DNA from: Paeniglutamicibacter antarcticus
GTDB taxonomy: Bacteria; Actinomycetota; Actinomycetes; Actinomycetales; Micrococcaceae
Direction: 5' to 3'
NCBI RefSeq assembly: GCF_900010755.1
Contig: NZ_CZJT01000110.1
Coordinates: 141,126-205,125, forward strand
DNA: 64,000 nucleotides
Shown: piece after piece, positions 26,342-35,515 of the stretch
Numbering within the stretch: the stretch's first letter is position 1
How the letters are laid out: the number at the start of each line of letters is the position of its first letter
Notes under the pieces: model-generated
Seen by the model: only the letters and a program-made list of their open reading frames with translations
Databases searched by the model: none
Told to the model about the DNA's origin: nothing
Position numbers and translations under genes: made by a program

Positions 26342-27966
26342 CGCTGCACCTCCGTCGTGGATCCGAGTACTGCCTCGATGTAATGGTTGTTGTCGATAAT
26401 CTGGGCCGCGGCCCGGTCGCTGAAATCGAAGAGCGGTCCGGCAAAGATCGTCAGGGCCAGGCCCACCAGGACCAGCACCGCTGTCATCCCGACCATGCCG
26501 TTGGGCAGCAAGGCGGTGTTTCCGCGGTCGCTGTAGCGGCTTCCCGGTTCATCGGCGACGATGTCGTAGGTGGCACCGCGTGCAGCATTCACGCCAACCA
26601 GCAACAGCGGGTCCGGGTCGGTGGCGTCTTCGGCCCTGCGCCAGAACGCCCTGTTCCACACGCGGGCCACGGCCAGCAGTGTCAGCAGCGAGGTGAGCAG
26701 CGAAACCCCGATCAGCACCCAGGCCAGCGGGGTGCCGACCTCCGCACCTCCCTGGACCAATCCCAGCTTGCCCAGGAAGCCGGAGAACGGCGGGATGCCG
26801 CCCAGGTTCATCGCCGGAATGAAGAACAGCAGCGCGAGCACCGGTGAAATCTTGGCCAGCGAACCGAGTCTGTCGATGTTCGAGGTGCCGCCACGGCGCT
26901 CAATCAAGCCAACCACCAGGAACAGCGAGGTCTGCACCACGATGTGGTGTGCCACGTAGTAGATGGTCGCCGCCATGCCCAGCTGGTTGCCCAGCGAGAC
27001 GCCGAAGATCAAAAAACCGATGTGGCTGGTCAGCGTGAAGGAGAGCATGCGCTTGATGTCGGTCTGCGCCACGGCACCGAGGATTCCCACCAGCATGGTC
27101 AGCCCCGCCACCACCATCAACAGTGTCTGAAGCTGGTTGCCGGGGAACAGCAGCGTCTCGGTGCGGATGATCGCGTACACACCCACCTTGGTCAGCAGGC
27201 CGGCGAACACCGCGGTCACCGGGGCCGGGGCCGTCGGGTAGGAGTCCGGGAGCCAGAAGGACAGCGGGAAGACCGCGGCCTTGATGCCGAAGGCCACCAG
27301 CAGCATCACGTGCAGCACCATTTGGGTGCCCTCGGAAATCTGCGGCAGCTTCACCGCCAAATCGGCCATGTTCACGGTGCCGGCGGCCGCGTAAATCATC
27401 GCGATGGCGATCAGGAACAGTAGCGAGGAGGCCACCGAAACCACCACGTAGGTGGTGCCGGCGCGGATGCGTGCGTTGGTGCCACCCAGGGTCAGCAACA
27501 CGTAGGAGGCGGTGAGCAGGATTTCGAAGCCCACATAGAGGTTGAACAGGTCTCCGGCCAGGAAGGCGTTGGACACCCCGGCCACCAGGATCAGGTAGGC
27601 CGGGTGGAAGATCGAGACCGGCCCGTCCTCGTCCCCGTCGGCCATGCCCTGGCTGGTGGCGTAGAGCAGCACCGCCAGCGAGACGATGGTGGAGACCACC
27701 AGCATGAAGGCGGAGAACCCGTCAACGACCATGGAGATGCCAAAGGGCGGGGCCCATCCGCCCAGGGTCACCGAGTAGGTGCTTCCGCCCCAGACAATGG
27801 ATAGCATCCAGGATTCAAGGGCCAGCGTAATGACCAGGACGCCGATGGTGACCAGGCGCTGGCTGCGCTTGTGGCGGCGCAGGATGAAGGCCAGGGCCGC
27901 GCCGAAGATCGGCAGGGCCACGGCAAGCGGTGCAAAGGAGACTGCGGTGAGTGGGGCATCGATCAT
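26338..27966 (-). CDS. mnhD: Na+/H+ antiporter subunit MnhD (MrpD)
   Basis: 542 residues, about 14 TM helices, homologous to complex I NuoN/NuoM proton-pumping subunits. The central motif KAAVFPLSFWLPDSYPTAPAPV contains the TM7 lysine and the conserved proline-rich loop, with THIGFLIFG-type helix 8 sequence. A proton-translocating subunit of the antiporter. 4-nt overlaps on both sides. Confidence 0.94.
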   Translation of the reverse strand: MIDAPLTAVSFAPLAVALPIFGAALAFILRRHKRSQRLVTIGVLVITLALESWMLSIVWGGSTYSVTLGGWAPPFGISMVVDGFSAFMLVVSTIVSLAVLLYATSQGMADGDEDGPVSIFHPAYLILVAGVSNAFLAGDLFNLYVGFEILLTASYVLLTLGGTNARIRAGTTYVVVSVASSLLFLIAIAMIYAAAGTVNMADLAVKLPQISEGTQMVLHVMLLVAFGIKAAVFPLSFWLPDSYPTAPAPVTAVFAGLLTKVGVYAIIRTETLLFPGNQLQTLLMVVAGLTMLVGILGAVAQTDIKRMLSFTLTSHIGFLIFGVSLGNQLGMAATIYYVAHHIVVQTSLFLVVGLIERRGGTSNIDRLGSLAKISPVLALLFFIPAMNLGGIPPFSGFLGKLGLVQGGAEVGTPLAWVLIGVSLLTSLLTLLAVARVWNRAFWRRAEDATDPDPLLLVGVNAARGATYDIVADEPGSRYSDRGNTALLPNGMVGMTAVLVLVGLALTIFAGPLFDFSDRAAAQIIDNNHYIEAVLGSTTEVQR

Positions 27967-28451
27967 GCGCGGGCCTCCCCTGGATCGGTCTTGGTCTCGG
28001 TCTTGGTCTTGGTATCGCTGCCGGGCAACGTTTCCTCGCCATCAAATTCGGTGGTGTCCTCCGGGATCGGGGAATCTTCCTCGAAGTCGAAGGGCGACTG
28101 CTGGCCGACGCGCAGATCCTCGTCATCGTCGGCGACGACATCCGCGTGGGAGATCACCCAGGAACGGTAGATGATCCCGAGCATGAAGGCGGTGACGGCG
28201 AACGTGATCACGATCGCGGTGAGGATCAGCGCCTGCGGCAGCGGGTCAGAGTATTCCTCCGCGGCCAGCCCAGCATCGTAGAGCGGGGCCTTGCCCAGGC
28301 GACCGCCGGTGGAGAGCAGCAGCAGGTTCGCCCCGTTGCCGAGCAACACGATGCCCAGCAGCACGCGGGTCAGGCTGCGTTCGAGCAGCAGGTAGATGCC
28401 CACGGCGAACAACACGCCCATCACCACGAGCAAGGTGATATTTGTACTCAT
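27963..28451 (-). CDS. mnhC: Na+/H+ antiporter subunit MnhC (MrpC)
   Basis: 162 residues, NuoK-like with three TM helices; LERSLTRVLLGIVLLGNGANLLLL is typical. The soluble C-terminus (about 115-162) is acidic then Lys/Thr-rich (KTKTETKTD) and longer than in minimal MrpC proteins. Overlaps mnhA and mnhD by 4 nt. Confidence 0.93.
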   Translation of the reverse strand: MSTNITLLVVMGVLFAVGIYLLLERSLTRVLLGIVLLGNGANLLLLSTGGRLGKAPLYDAGLAAEEYSDPLPQALILTAIVITFAVTAFMLGIIYRSWVISHADVVADDDEDLRVGQQSPFDFEEDSPIPEDTTEFDGEETLPGSDTKTKTETKTDPGEARA

Positions 28452-31438
28452 CGTCCCACTCCCGTATCGGCGTCAGAAATCTTGTCATGCAGGTCGGTGG
28501 GGCTCCGGCCCTCGGAACGTTCATCGATTTCCGAACCGAGCGAACGCAGCACGTCAATCACCAGCCCGATAACCACCAGGTACACCCCGATGTCGAAGAC
28601 CGTCGAGGTGACGAATTTGTGTGTGCCAAACAAGGGCAGCGTGAATTCGATGGCCGCGGAGGTGAACATCTGCAGCCCGAGGAACAGCGGTGCCACGGCC
28701 GTCAGCGAGGCCAGGCCCAGCCCGACGCCCATCATGGTGCCGGGACTGATCGGGGTCGATTCGGCAAGCTCCACACGTCCGCCGGCCAGGTACCTGATGG
28801 TCAGCGCCAGGCCCGCGAGCAGGCCGCCGGCAAAACCGCCGCCGGGGGTGTTGTGGCCGGCCAGCAACAAATACAGCGAGGCCAACAGGATGGTGTGGAA
28901 GAGCAACCGGGTGACCACCTCAAAGGTGATCGAGCGGCGCTCGGGTGCCAGCGTGTGCCCGGCGACCAGCCACGAGTCGCGCGGGGAACGTGCGAAGCTT
29001 CGTGCCACGGCGAGCCCGGCCTTGCTGCGCCCGTGGCTTCCGATGGCCTCGGAGCCAAGGTCCACGGATCCGGTGGCGACGTCCGCCGCCCGCAGCCGGA
29101 AGTCACCGCGGCCGCGGACGAAGATCAGCGAGGCGACGCCGGTGGCGGCGGCCGCCAGCACCGTGATTTCGCCGAAGGTGTCCCAGGCGCGCATGTCAAC
29201 GAGTGTCACGTTGACGATGTTCTTGCCGGCACCGCCGGTGTAGGCGAGCTCCGGGTAGGCCAGCGAGATCGGCTCGGCCACGCGCGAGGCCATGGAGGTC
29301 GCGGCGATGTAGACCATCGAGGCGCCGAATCCGATGCCGATCAGGGCCCGGCTCAGCCGGTGCCCCGTGGGGTTCTTGGACCAGATCTCGACGGGCAGTG
29401 CGCGCAGCGCCAGCACGAAGGCCACCAGCACGATGGTTTCCACTAAGAGCTGGGTGACGGCCAGGTCAGGTGCGCCTTGCAGGGCGAAGATCGCGGCCAT
29501 GCCGTAGCCGGTGACCGAGACCATCAACACCGCCAGGAACCGGCGGTCAGCCTGCACGGCCCCGATGGCTCCGATGACGATGATCAAGCCGATGACCAGC
29601 TGTGCCGGGGTGTCAAAGGCGATGAAGTTCCCCGGGGCGGGCGTGGTGAACCAGATCGAGAACGCCGTGGGAACCACCAACGCCACGGTCAGGATCACCA
29701 CCAGGTAGAACGAGAGCGAACCGCGCTGGGTGCGTCCGGTCAGCCAGATCGCGAAGTTGTCCACTCCGTTGAGCAGGTGCTTGTAGTCGCGTTCGGCATC
29801 CAGCAGGGCAGGGACCTTGGACTGGAAGGCAAAGATCTTCTCGCGGGCCAGGAACAGTCCGGTGCCGGCAAGCATGGTCAGCACGCTCAGGCCCAAGGCG
29901 GGGCTGAAACCGTGCCAGAGGCCCAGGTGGATGGGGTGTTCGGCGGTCGGGAAAAGGCCCACGTACGGGGCAATGTTGTTTTCCAGCATCCGGCGCGGCA
30001 CCCAGGCAAGCGCCACGGTGGCAACTGTGAGGACCAGCAGCGGGGCCAGGAAAAGTGCAGGCACCTTGGGGAATGCGGTGGGAGCCAGGCCCTTCTTGGT
30101 GGCGAAGCCGCCCCAGAGGAAACGTGCCGAGTAGGCGAAGGTCATGATCGCGCCGAGCACCACGCCACACGCCAGCAGTGCGCCCAACACACCGTTGCCG
30201 TCGGCGTATTCAAGCAGTGCCTCGTAGACCGCTTCCTTGGCGACAAAGCCGAACAGCGGCGGGAAGCCGGCCATGGAGGCGGCGGCAAGTGCCGCGACAA
30301 CGAAGAGCACCGGGGAGCTCTTATAGAGCCCGGAGAGCTGGTGCAGGTCGCGGGTTCCGGCCTTGTGGTCGATGATGCCGACCACCAGGAAGAGGGTTGC
30401 CTTGAAGAAGCCGTGCGCGAGCATCATGGCCATGCCCGCCAGCGCCGCGTTCGCATTGCCCAGGCCCATGATGAGGATCAGGAAGCCGAGCTGGGAGACG
30501 GTTCCGTAGGCGAGGACAAGTTTCAGGTCGTGCTGTTTTAGCGCGCGCCAGCCACCGATCAGCAGCGTTGCAAGCCCCAGGATCAACAGCATGGGCTCCC
30601 AGAAGGCAGTGGTGTTGAAGCCCGGGGCCAGGCGCGCCACCAAGTAGACACCGGCCTTGACCATGGCGGCCGCATGCAAGTAGGCGGAGACCGGGGTGGG
30701 GGCGGCCATCGCTCCGGGGAGCCAGAAGTGGAAGGGCACCAGCGCGGACTTGGAAACCGCGCCGACCAGCACCAGCACGATGGCCACGTCGATGAACGTG
30801 CCCATGGCCACGAGTTCGGGCGCCTTGGCCATGATTTCGGAGATGCGGTAGGTGCCGGCTGCCTCGCCGAGCATGACCAGGCCCACCAGCATGGTCAGCC
30901 CGCCGAAGGTGGTGACCATCAGGGCCGTCAACGCCGAACGGCGTGCACTCATGCGGGTCCGGTTGAAGCCGATCAGCAGGTAGGAAAGGATGGTTGTCAG
31001 TTCCCAAAAGATGAACATCAGGATCATGTCATCGGCTGTCACCAGGCCAAACATGGCGCCGGCGAAAGCCAGCAGCTGGGCACCGAAGGTGCCGATGTTC
31101 GCGTCCTCGCTCTTGAAGTACCTGGCGCAATAGAAGAGCACCAGTGCCCCGACACCCAGCACCAACAGGCAGAGGATGGCGGAGAGCGCATCCATCCGGA
31201 AGTCAAGGTGCGTGTTCAGCGGCCCGATCCACGAGTGCAGTTCGGAGGGCGGGGCGTTGGGCTCACCGCTGGCGGCAGCCTGCTGCGCGGTGGTGAACGA
31301 GGGGAAATTGGCCAGCAGCCACACGAAGGCGGCCGCGGGAACGGCGGCCAGGACGTAGAACGTCGACCGGCCTAATTTTCGGAATATCAACGGGGCAATG
31401 CCGGCCACGGCAAAGAGCGCGAACAGGACGAGGAGCAA
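28448..31438 (-). CDS. mnhA: Na+/H+ antiporter subunit MnhA fused with MnhB
   Basis: 996 residues from a TTG start, preceded by AGGAG 5 nt upstream. The N-terminal NuoL-like part (about 1-500) includes KSALVPFHFWLPGAMAAPTPV. It is followed by the MrpA C-terminal extension (ALQGAPDLAVTQLLVETIVL) and, from about residue 820, a complete MnhB domain (LLAGHNTPGGGFAGGLLAG). No separate mnhB exists in the operon, so the fusion supplies it. First gene of the operon; an initiator TTG may limit expression of the whole set. Confidence 0.93.
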   Translation of the reverse strand: MLLVLFALFAVAGIAPLIFRKLGRSTFYVLAAVPAAAFVWLLANFPSFTTAQQAAASGEPNAPPSELHSWIGPLNTHLDFRMDALSAILCLLVLGVGALVLFYCARYFKSEDANIGTFGAQLLAFAGAMFGLVTADDMILMFIFWELTTILSYLLIGFNRTRMSARRSALTALMVTTFGGLTMLVGLVMLGEAAGTYRISEIMAKAPELVAMGTFIDVAIVLVLVGAVSKSALVPFHFWLPGAMAAPTPVSAYLHAAAMVKAGVYLVARLAPGFNTTAFWEPMLLILGLATLLIGGWRALKQHDLKLVLAYGTVSQLGFLILIMGLGNANAALAGMAMMLAHGFFKATLFLVVGIIDHKAGTRDLHQLSGLYKSSPVLFVVAALAAASMAGFPPLFGFVAKEAVYEALLEYADGNGVLGALLACGVVLGAIMTFAYSARFLWGGFATKKGLAPTAFPKVPALFLAPLLVLTVATVALAWVPRRMLENNIAPYVGLFPTAEHPIHLGLWHGFSPALGLSVLTMLAGTGLFLAREKIFAFQSKVPALLDAERDYKHLLNGVDNFAIWLTGRTQRGSLSFYLVVILTVALVVPTAFSIWFTTPAPGNFIAFDTPAQLVIGLIIVIGAIGAVQADRRFLAVLMVSVTGYGMAAIFALQGAPDLAVTQLLVETIVLVAFVLALRALPVEIWSKNPTGHRLSRALIGIGFGASMVYIAATSMASRVAEPISLAYPELAYTGGAGKNIVNVTLVDMRAWDTFGEITVLAAAATGVASLIFVRGRGDFRLRAADVATGSVDLGSEAIGSHGRSKAGLAVARSFARSPRDSWLVAGHTLAPERRSITFEVVTRLLFHTILLASLYLLLAGHNTPGGGFAGGLLAGLALTIRYLAGGRVELAESTPISPGTMMGVGLGLASLTAVAPLFLGLQMFTSAAIEFTLPLFGTHKFVTSTVFDIGVYLVVIGLVIDVLRSLGSEIDERSEGRSPTDLHDKISDADTGVGR

Positions 31439-31683
31439 CTTATCTCCTGGGGTTGGCGCGGCCAGATTCCTGGCAACAAATGGTCAACGTGAGGTCCTCC
31501 AGCTTATCAGCCGAGGCCATGTCTCCCGTGCCACAACAGGCCTATTTGGCGTTTTCACCTGCGGGAATTCTCAGGTTCCTGCAGTTGTTAACCGCACTTT
31601 GGGGCGGCCCGGGCCGCGACATGAACCTGCTGCGTTCCCCCTTTTGATCACCTGCGGACACCTCGAGCGGCTACTATGCAGCA

Positions 31684-33021
31684 ATGAGCGAGTTTTCCGT
31701 GGGGACACCAGCCCCTGCCACCCGGGCAAAAGTTGTCACTAAAACCATCCTGGCTTGGGCATCTTGGGATTGGGGGTCGGCCGCAATCAATGCGGTGATG
31801 ACGACCTTCGTTTTCACGGTGTATTTGACCAGCGAACTATTCGGCAACAAGGACGCAAATTCGGTGGTGCTCGGCAACGCGTTGGCCATTGCCGGGGTTG
31901 CCATTGCCCTGCTCGCCCCGGTGATGGGGCTGCGTTCGGATGCCGGAGGGCGCCGCCGGTTCTGGTTGGGCGTGAACACAGTGATTGTCGCGGTGCTGAC
32001 CGCCGCCTGCTTCTTTGTTTTCCCCGAACCGCGTTTCCTGGTCCTTGGCGTCACGCTCATTGCCTTGGCCTCGGTCTTCTCCGAGTTCGCCTCGGTGAAC
32101 TACAACGCCATGCTGCCGCAAATATCCACCCCCGCCACCATTGGCAAGGTCTCGGGCTTCGGCTGGGGCATGGGCTACCTTGGCGGCATCGCGGCCCTTT
32201 CAATCGTGCTGTTCACGTTGGTCACCCCGATTTTCCCGTGGGCAGGTTCCACGGAAGACAATGCCCTGAACCTGCGCCTGGTTGCAGTGTTCTCGGCCGT
32301 CTGGTTCATGGGCTTTGGTTTGCCGGTGCTCTTTGCCGTCCCGGAAATTCCCGGCACCGCGGGGGGTCCGCGCTTCACGGTGATGCAGTCCTACAAGGAA
32401 TTGTGGCGCAGGGTCGTCGCGTTGGCCCGCGCCGACCGCCACACCGTGTACTTCCTGCTGGCGAGTGCCGTCTTCCGTGACGGTTTGGCCGCGGTATTCA
32501 CCTTTGGCGGCATCATTGCCGCAGGGACCTTTGGCTTCCCGCTGACCCAGGTGATCATCTTCGCCATTGTCGGCAACGTGGTTGCCGCCATCGGCGCCAT
32601 GGTCGGCGGGTGGCTTGACGACAGGGTGGGCCCCAAGAACGTCATCGTCGTTTCACTCATTGGCCTGATCATTGCCGGGTTGGGCGTTTTCTTCTCGCAC
32701 ACCGCCAACGGCTTCTGGGTCTTTGGCCTGATGCTGTGCCTCTTTGTGGGTCCTGCCCAGTCCTCAAGCCGCGCGTTCCTGGCCCGCCTGGCACCGGCGG
32801 GGCAGGAAGGCGAGCTCTTTGGCCTCTACGCCACCACGGGACGTGCCGTCAGTTTCCTGGCACCTGCACTCTTTGCCGCGGCCATCACCTTGGCCACCCC
32901 GCACGTTGCCGAGGCACAGCGCTACGGCATCCTTGGAATCCTGGTGGTCCTAGCCGCCGGGCTTGCCCTTTTACTTCCGGTGCACCCACCGCGGCACGCG
33001 GCTGCCGGGCAAGCTTCCTAG
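31684..33021 (+). CDS. MFS transporter, UMF1/Atg22-like
   Basis: 445 residues, 11-12 TM helices. The N-terminal WASWDWGSAAINAVMTTFVF motif is that of the UMF1 (Atg22-like) branch of the major facilitator superfamily. MGLRSDAGGRRRFWLG is the loop 2-3 MFS signature. Substrate unknown; the family includes amino acid exporters from eukaryotic vacuoles, but bacterial members are uncharacterised. It is divergent from the Mrp operon with 245 bp between. Confidence 0.85.
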   Translation: MSEFSVGTPAPATRAKVVTKTILAWASWDWGSAAINAVMTTFVFTVYLTSELFGNKDANSVVLGNALAIAGVAIALLAPVMGLRSDAGGRRRFWLGVNTVIVAVLTAACFFVFPEPRFLVLGVTLIALASVFSEFASVNYNAMLPQISTPATIGKVSGFGWGMGYLGGIAALSIVLFTLVTPIFPWAGSTEDNALNLRLVAVFSAVWFMGFGLPVLFAVPEIPGTAGGPRFTVMQSYKELWRRVVALARADRHTVYFLLASAVFRDGLAAVFTFGGIIAAGTFGFPLTQVIIFAIVGNVVAAIGAMVGGWLDDRVGPKNVIVVSLIGLIIAGLGVFFSHTANGFWVFGLMLCLFVGPAQSSSRAFLARLAPAGQEGELFGLYATTGRAVSFLAPALFAAAITLATPHVAEAQRYGILGILVVLAAGLALLLPVHPPRHAAAGQAS

Positions 33022-33024
33022 TAA

Positions 33025-33047
33025 GCGGCCCCCGCCACACGGGCCGC
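33025..33047 (+). terminator. Possible weak terminator after MFS gene
   Basis: 7-bp GC-only stem GCGGCCC/GGGCCGC with a 9-nt loop immediately after the stop. No U-run, so this is tentative. Confidence 0.3.
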
Positions 33048-33152
33048 GGAGCCAAACCAACCTGGCAAAACCCCGCCCGGGCTGCCCATCCGGGACGAAT
33101 AAACACGTTCCGGCTAGTGACAATGCCAAAGCCTGCATGGTTCGATGGGCTC

Positions 33153-34187
33153 ATGAGCAAACCCACCCCAGTCACCATCACCGTCACAGGAGCCGGCGGC
33201 CAGATCGGCTATGCCTTGCTTTTCCGTATTGCTTCCGGGGCCATGTTGGGCTCCGGCACCCCGGTGCGGCTGCGGCTGCTGGAAATCCCCCAGGGCCTCA
33301 AGGCGGCCGAGGGAACCGCCCTGGAATTGGCCGACTGCGCCTTCCCCGACCTTGAATCAATCGACATCACCACGGACGCGGCCACAGGCTTTGACGGGAC
33401 GAACATCGCCCTGCTGGTCGGATCGCGCCCGCGCGGGCCCGGCATGGAACGCGGGGACCTGTTGCAGGCCAACGGTTCGATCTTCGCCCCGCAGGGCGCG
33501 GCACTCAACGCGGGGGCCGCCGACGACGTGAAGGTGCTGGTGGTTGGCAACCCCGCCAACACCAATGCCCTGATCACCTCCGCCCAGGCACCGGACATCC
33601 CGGCGGGGCGTTTCACCGCACTGACCCGACTTGACCACAACAGGGCGCTGTCCCAAGTGGCTTCGACCTTGCAGGTGCCCGTCAGCTCGATCGACAACGT
33701 GATAATTTGGGGCAACCATTCGGCCACCCAGGTCCCCGATGTTTCCCACGGCGTGCTGACGGACGCCGACGGCGCCCAGCACTCCCTGCCCGAGGCCCTG
33801 GCCGCGGCGCTGGGCGGCGCCGACGCTCTGGAAGCCTGGCTGGATGAAACATTCATTCCCCGGGTGGCCAAGCGCGGTGCCGAAATCATTGCCGTCCGAG
33901 GCTCCTCCTCGGCGGCGTCCGCAGCGGCTGCCGCCATCGAACACGTGCATGACTGGGTGCTGGGAACCGGGTCCTCGTGGACCTCGGCAGCTGTGGTTTC
34001 CGACGGGTCATACGGCGTGGAACCTGGGCTCATCAGTTCATTCCCGGTGCGCAGCGTCAACGGGGCCTTTGAAACCGTCCAAGGGCTCACGGTTTCGCCA
34101 TCGGTACGGGCGCGTATCGACAAATCCGTGCGGGAACTATCCGAGGAACGGGACATGGTCCGGGCCCTCGGGTTGCTCGGTCCATGA
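33153..34187 (+). CDS. mdh: Malate dehydrogenase
   Basis: 344 residues from ATG 33153; the ATG 30 nt upstream is a possible alternative. NAD-binding glycine motif TGAGGQIGYALLFRI, substrate arginines in LLVGSRPRGPGMERGD, RLDHNRA, and the catalytic histidine in IIWGNHSATQVPDV. This is the MDH type 2 (cytosolic-like) subgroup found in actinobacteria. It interconverts malate and oxaloacetate. A fumarase gene 3.7 kb downstream supplies the preceding TCA step. Overlaps the next gene by 4 nt. Confidence 0.95.
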   Translation: MSKPTPVTITVTGAGGQIGYALLFRIASGAMLGSGTPVRLRLLEIPQGLKAAEGTALELADCAFPDLESIDITTDAATGFDGTNIALLVGSRPRGPGMERGDLLQANGSIFAPQGAALNAGAADDVKVLVVGNPANTNALITSAQAPDIPAGRFTALTRLDHNRALSQVASTLQVPVSSIDNVIIWGNHSATQVPDVSHGVLTDADGAQHSLPEALAAALGGADALEAWLDETFIPRVAKRGAEIIAVRGSSSAASAAAAAIEHVHDWVLGTGSSWTSAAVVSDGSYGVEPGLISSFPVRSVNGAFETVQGLTVSPSVRARIDKSVRELSEERDMVRALGLLGP

Positions 34188-34675
34188 GCGGGGCACCCGA
34201 GGCCCTGGAAGTGGATGGCCGCCAGGTTCTGGTGCGGGATGCGACGGCAGCGGATTTGCCGGAGATCATTGCCCTGTTGGCCGATGATCCCCTGGGCACC
34301 GCGCGGGAATCGGCCGGCGGGGAAAGTTTCTCCGCATACCTGCGGGCATTCGAGGCCATCGACGCCGACCCGGCCCACCGGCTGGTGGTGTGCACCAGCG
34401 GCAGCACCGTAGTGGGCACCCTGCAGTTCTCGCTGATTCCCGGGATCGCCAGGCAGGGTGCGTGGCGTGCCCAGCTCGAGGCCGTACGCATCCACGAGGA
34501 TTTCAGGGGCAAGTCGCTGGGCAGCGAGTTCATCAGGTGGGCCATCGAACAAGCCAGGTCCAGCGGCTGCTCGCTGATCCAGCTAACCACCGACAAGCGG
34601 CGCATCTCCGCGCACAGGTTCTATGAGCGGCTTGGTTTCAGCGCCAGTCACGAGGGCATGAAGCTGGAACTCTGA
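34184..34675 (+). CDS. GNAT N-acetyltransferase
   Basis: 163 residues. Acetyl-CoA pyrophosphate-binding motif in VRIHEDFRGKSLGSEFIRWA (R/Q-x-x-G-x-G/S type) and the C-terminal RRISAHRFYERLGFSASHEG characteristic of GNAT proteins. Substrate unknown. ATGA overlap with mdh indicates co-transcription. A bidirectional hairpin follows. Confidence 0.88.
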   Translation: MSGAPEALEVDGRQVLVRDATAADLPEIIALLADDPLGTARESAGGESFSAYLRAFEAIDADPAHRLVVCTSGSTVVGTLQFSLIPGIARQGAWRAQLEAVRIHEDFRGKSLGSEFIRWAIEQARSSGCSLIQLTTDKRRISAHRFYERLGFSASHEGMKLEL

Positions 34676-34693
34676 AGGGCGCACAAAAACCCG

Positions 34694-34730
34694 TGGCTTC
34701 GGGTTCCTCCGAAAAAGGAGTCCGAAGCCA
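34694..34730. terminator. Bidirectional hairpin between GNAT and dcd genes
   Basis: 9-bp stem TGGCTTCGG/CCGAAGCCA (34694-34702 with 34722-34730) with an inner CCTCC/GGAG stem and an A-rich loop, between convergent genes. Confidence 0.75.
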
Positions 34731-34752
34731 TCAAGGATTCACCGCTGGAACA

Positions 34753-35334
34753 TTAGTTTTCCAGCGTCGTCTTGTGGAAGTTCAGGTGACTGCGCGATGC
34801 CGTCGGGCCGCGCTGGCCCTGGTAGCGGTTGCCGTATACGCCGGAACCGTAGGGGTGCTCGGACGGGGAAGACAGCTTGAAGAAGCACAGCTGGCCGATC
34901 TTGGAGCCCGGCCAGAGCTTGATCGGCAGCGTTGCCATGTTGGAGAGTTCGAGGGTCACATGGCCGGAAAAGCCCGGGTCGATGAAGCCTGCGGTGGAGT
35001 GGGTCAACAGGCCCAGCCGGCCCAATGAGCTCTTCCCTTCAAGCCGCGCGGCGATATCGGTGGGCAGCGTGACGGTTTCGTAGGTTGAGCCCAAGACGAA
35101 TTCACCGGGGTGCAAGATGAACGGCTCGTCCGGGTCGACCTCCACCAGTCGGGTGAGTTCCGGCTGGTCCAGCGCCGGGTCGATGTGGGCGTACTTGTGG
35201 TTGTCGAAGAGACGGAAGAACCTGTCAATCCTCACATCCACGCTCGCCGGCTGGATCATCGCCGGGTCGAAGGGGTCCAGCTTAATACGGTCGGCCGCGA
35301 GTTCGCGTCGAATATCACCATCAGAAATCAGCAC
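34753..35334 (-). CDS. dcd: dCTP deaminase
   Basis: 193 residues from GTG 35334, where family homology starts (LISDGDIRREL). Upstream in-frame ATGs give a non-homologous leader. The catalytic region EGKSSLGRLGLLTH is followed by STAGFIDPGFSGHVTLELSN. It converts dCTP to dUTP for dTMP synthesis. Actinobacterial members may be bifunctional (dCTP to dUMP), which motifs alone do not settle. The usual family length is 190-195, which matches. Confidence 0.94.
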   Translation of the reverse strand: MLISDGDIRRELAADRIKLDPFDPAMIQPASVDVRIDRFFRLFDNHKYAHIDPALDQPELTRLVEVDPDEPFILHPGEFVLGSTYETVTLPTDIAARLEGKSSLGRLGLLTHSTAGFIDPGFSGHVTLELSNMATLPIKLWPGSKIGQLCFFKLSSPSEHPYGSGVYGNRYQGQRGPTASRSHLNFHKTTLEN

Positions 35335-35515
35335 ACCACCAAAAATATCCCATTTAACGCCCGCCACTGGCATCAACCCCGATCTTGTGTCCTACGTGAC
35401 TACACCGGGGCGGCAGCGCAGCCGGGCTCCCCCGGGAATCCGTCAAGGATTATCCAAGGTTCAGCGGTTATCCTAAAGGTGTCGTGTACTTGTTTTCCGG
35501 CCGTGAAAGGTCACC

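Noticed and set aside
28442..30541. Long plus-strand frames opposite mnhA
   Set aside because: His/Gln/Gly-rich shadow translations of a well-supported Mrp subunit gene.
32736..33152. N-terminal extension of malate dehydrogenase back to 32736
   Set aside because: The added 139 residues overlap the MFS gene in another frame and show no homology. MDH homology begins at the ATG at 33153.
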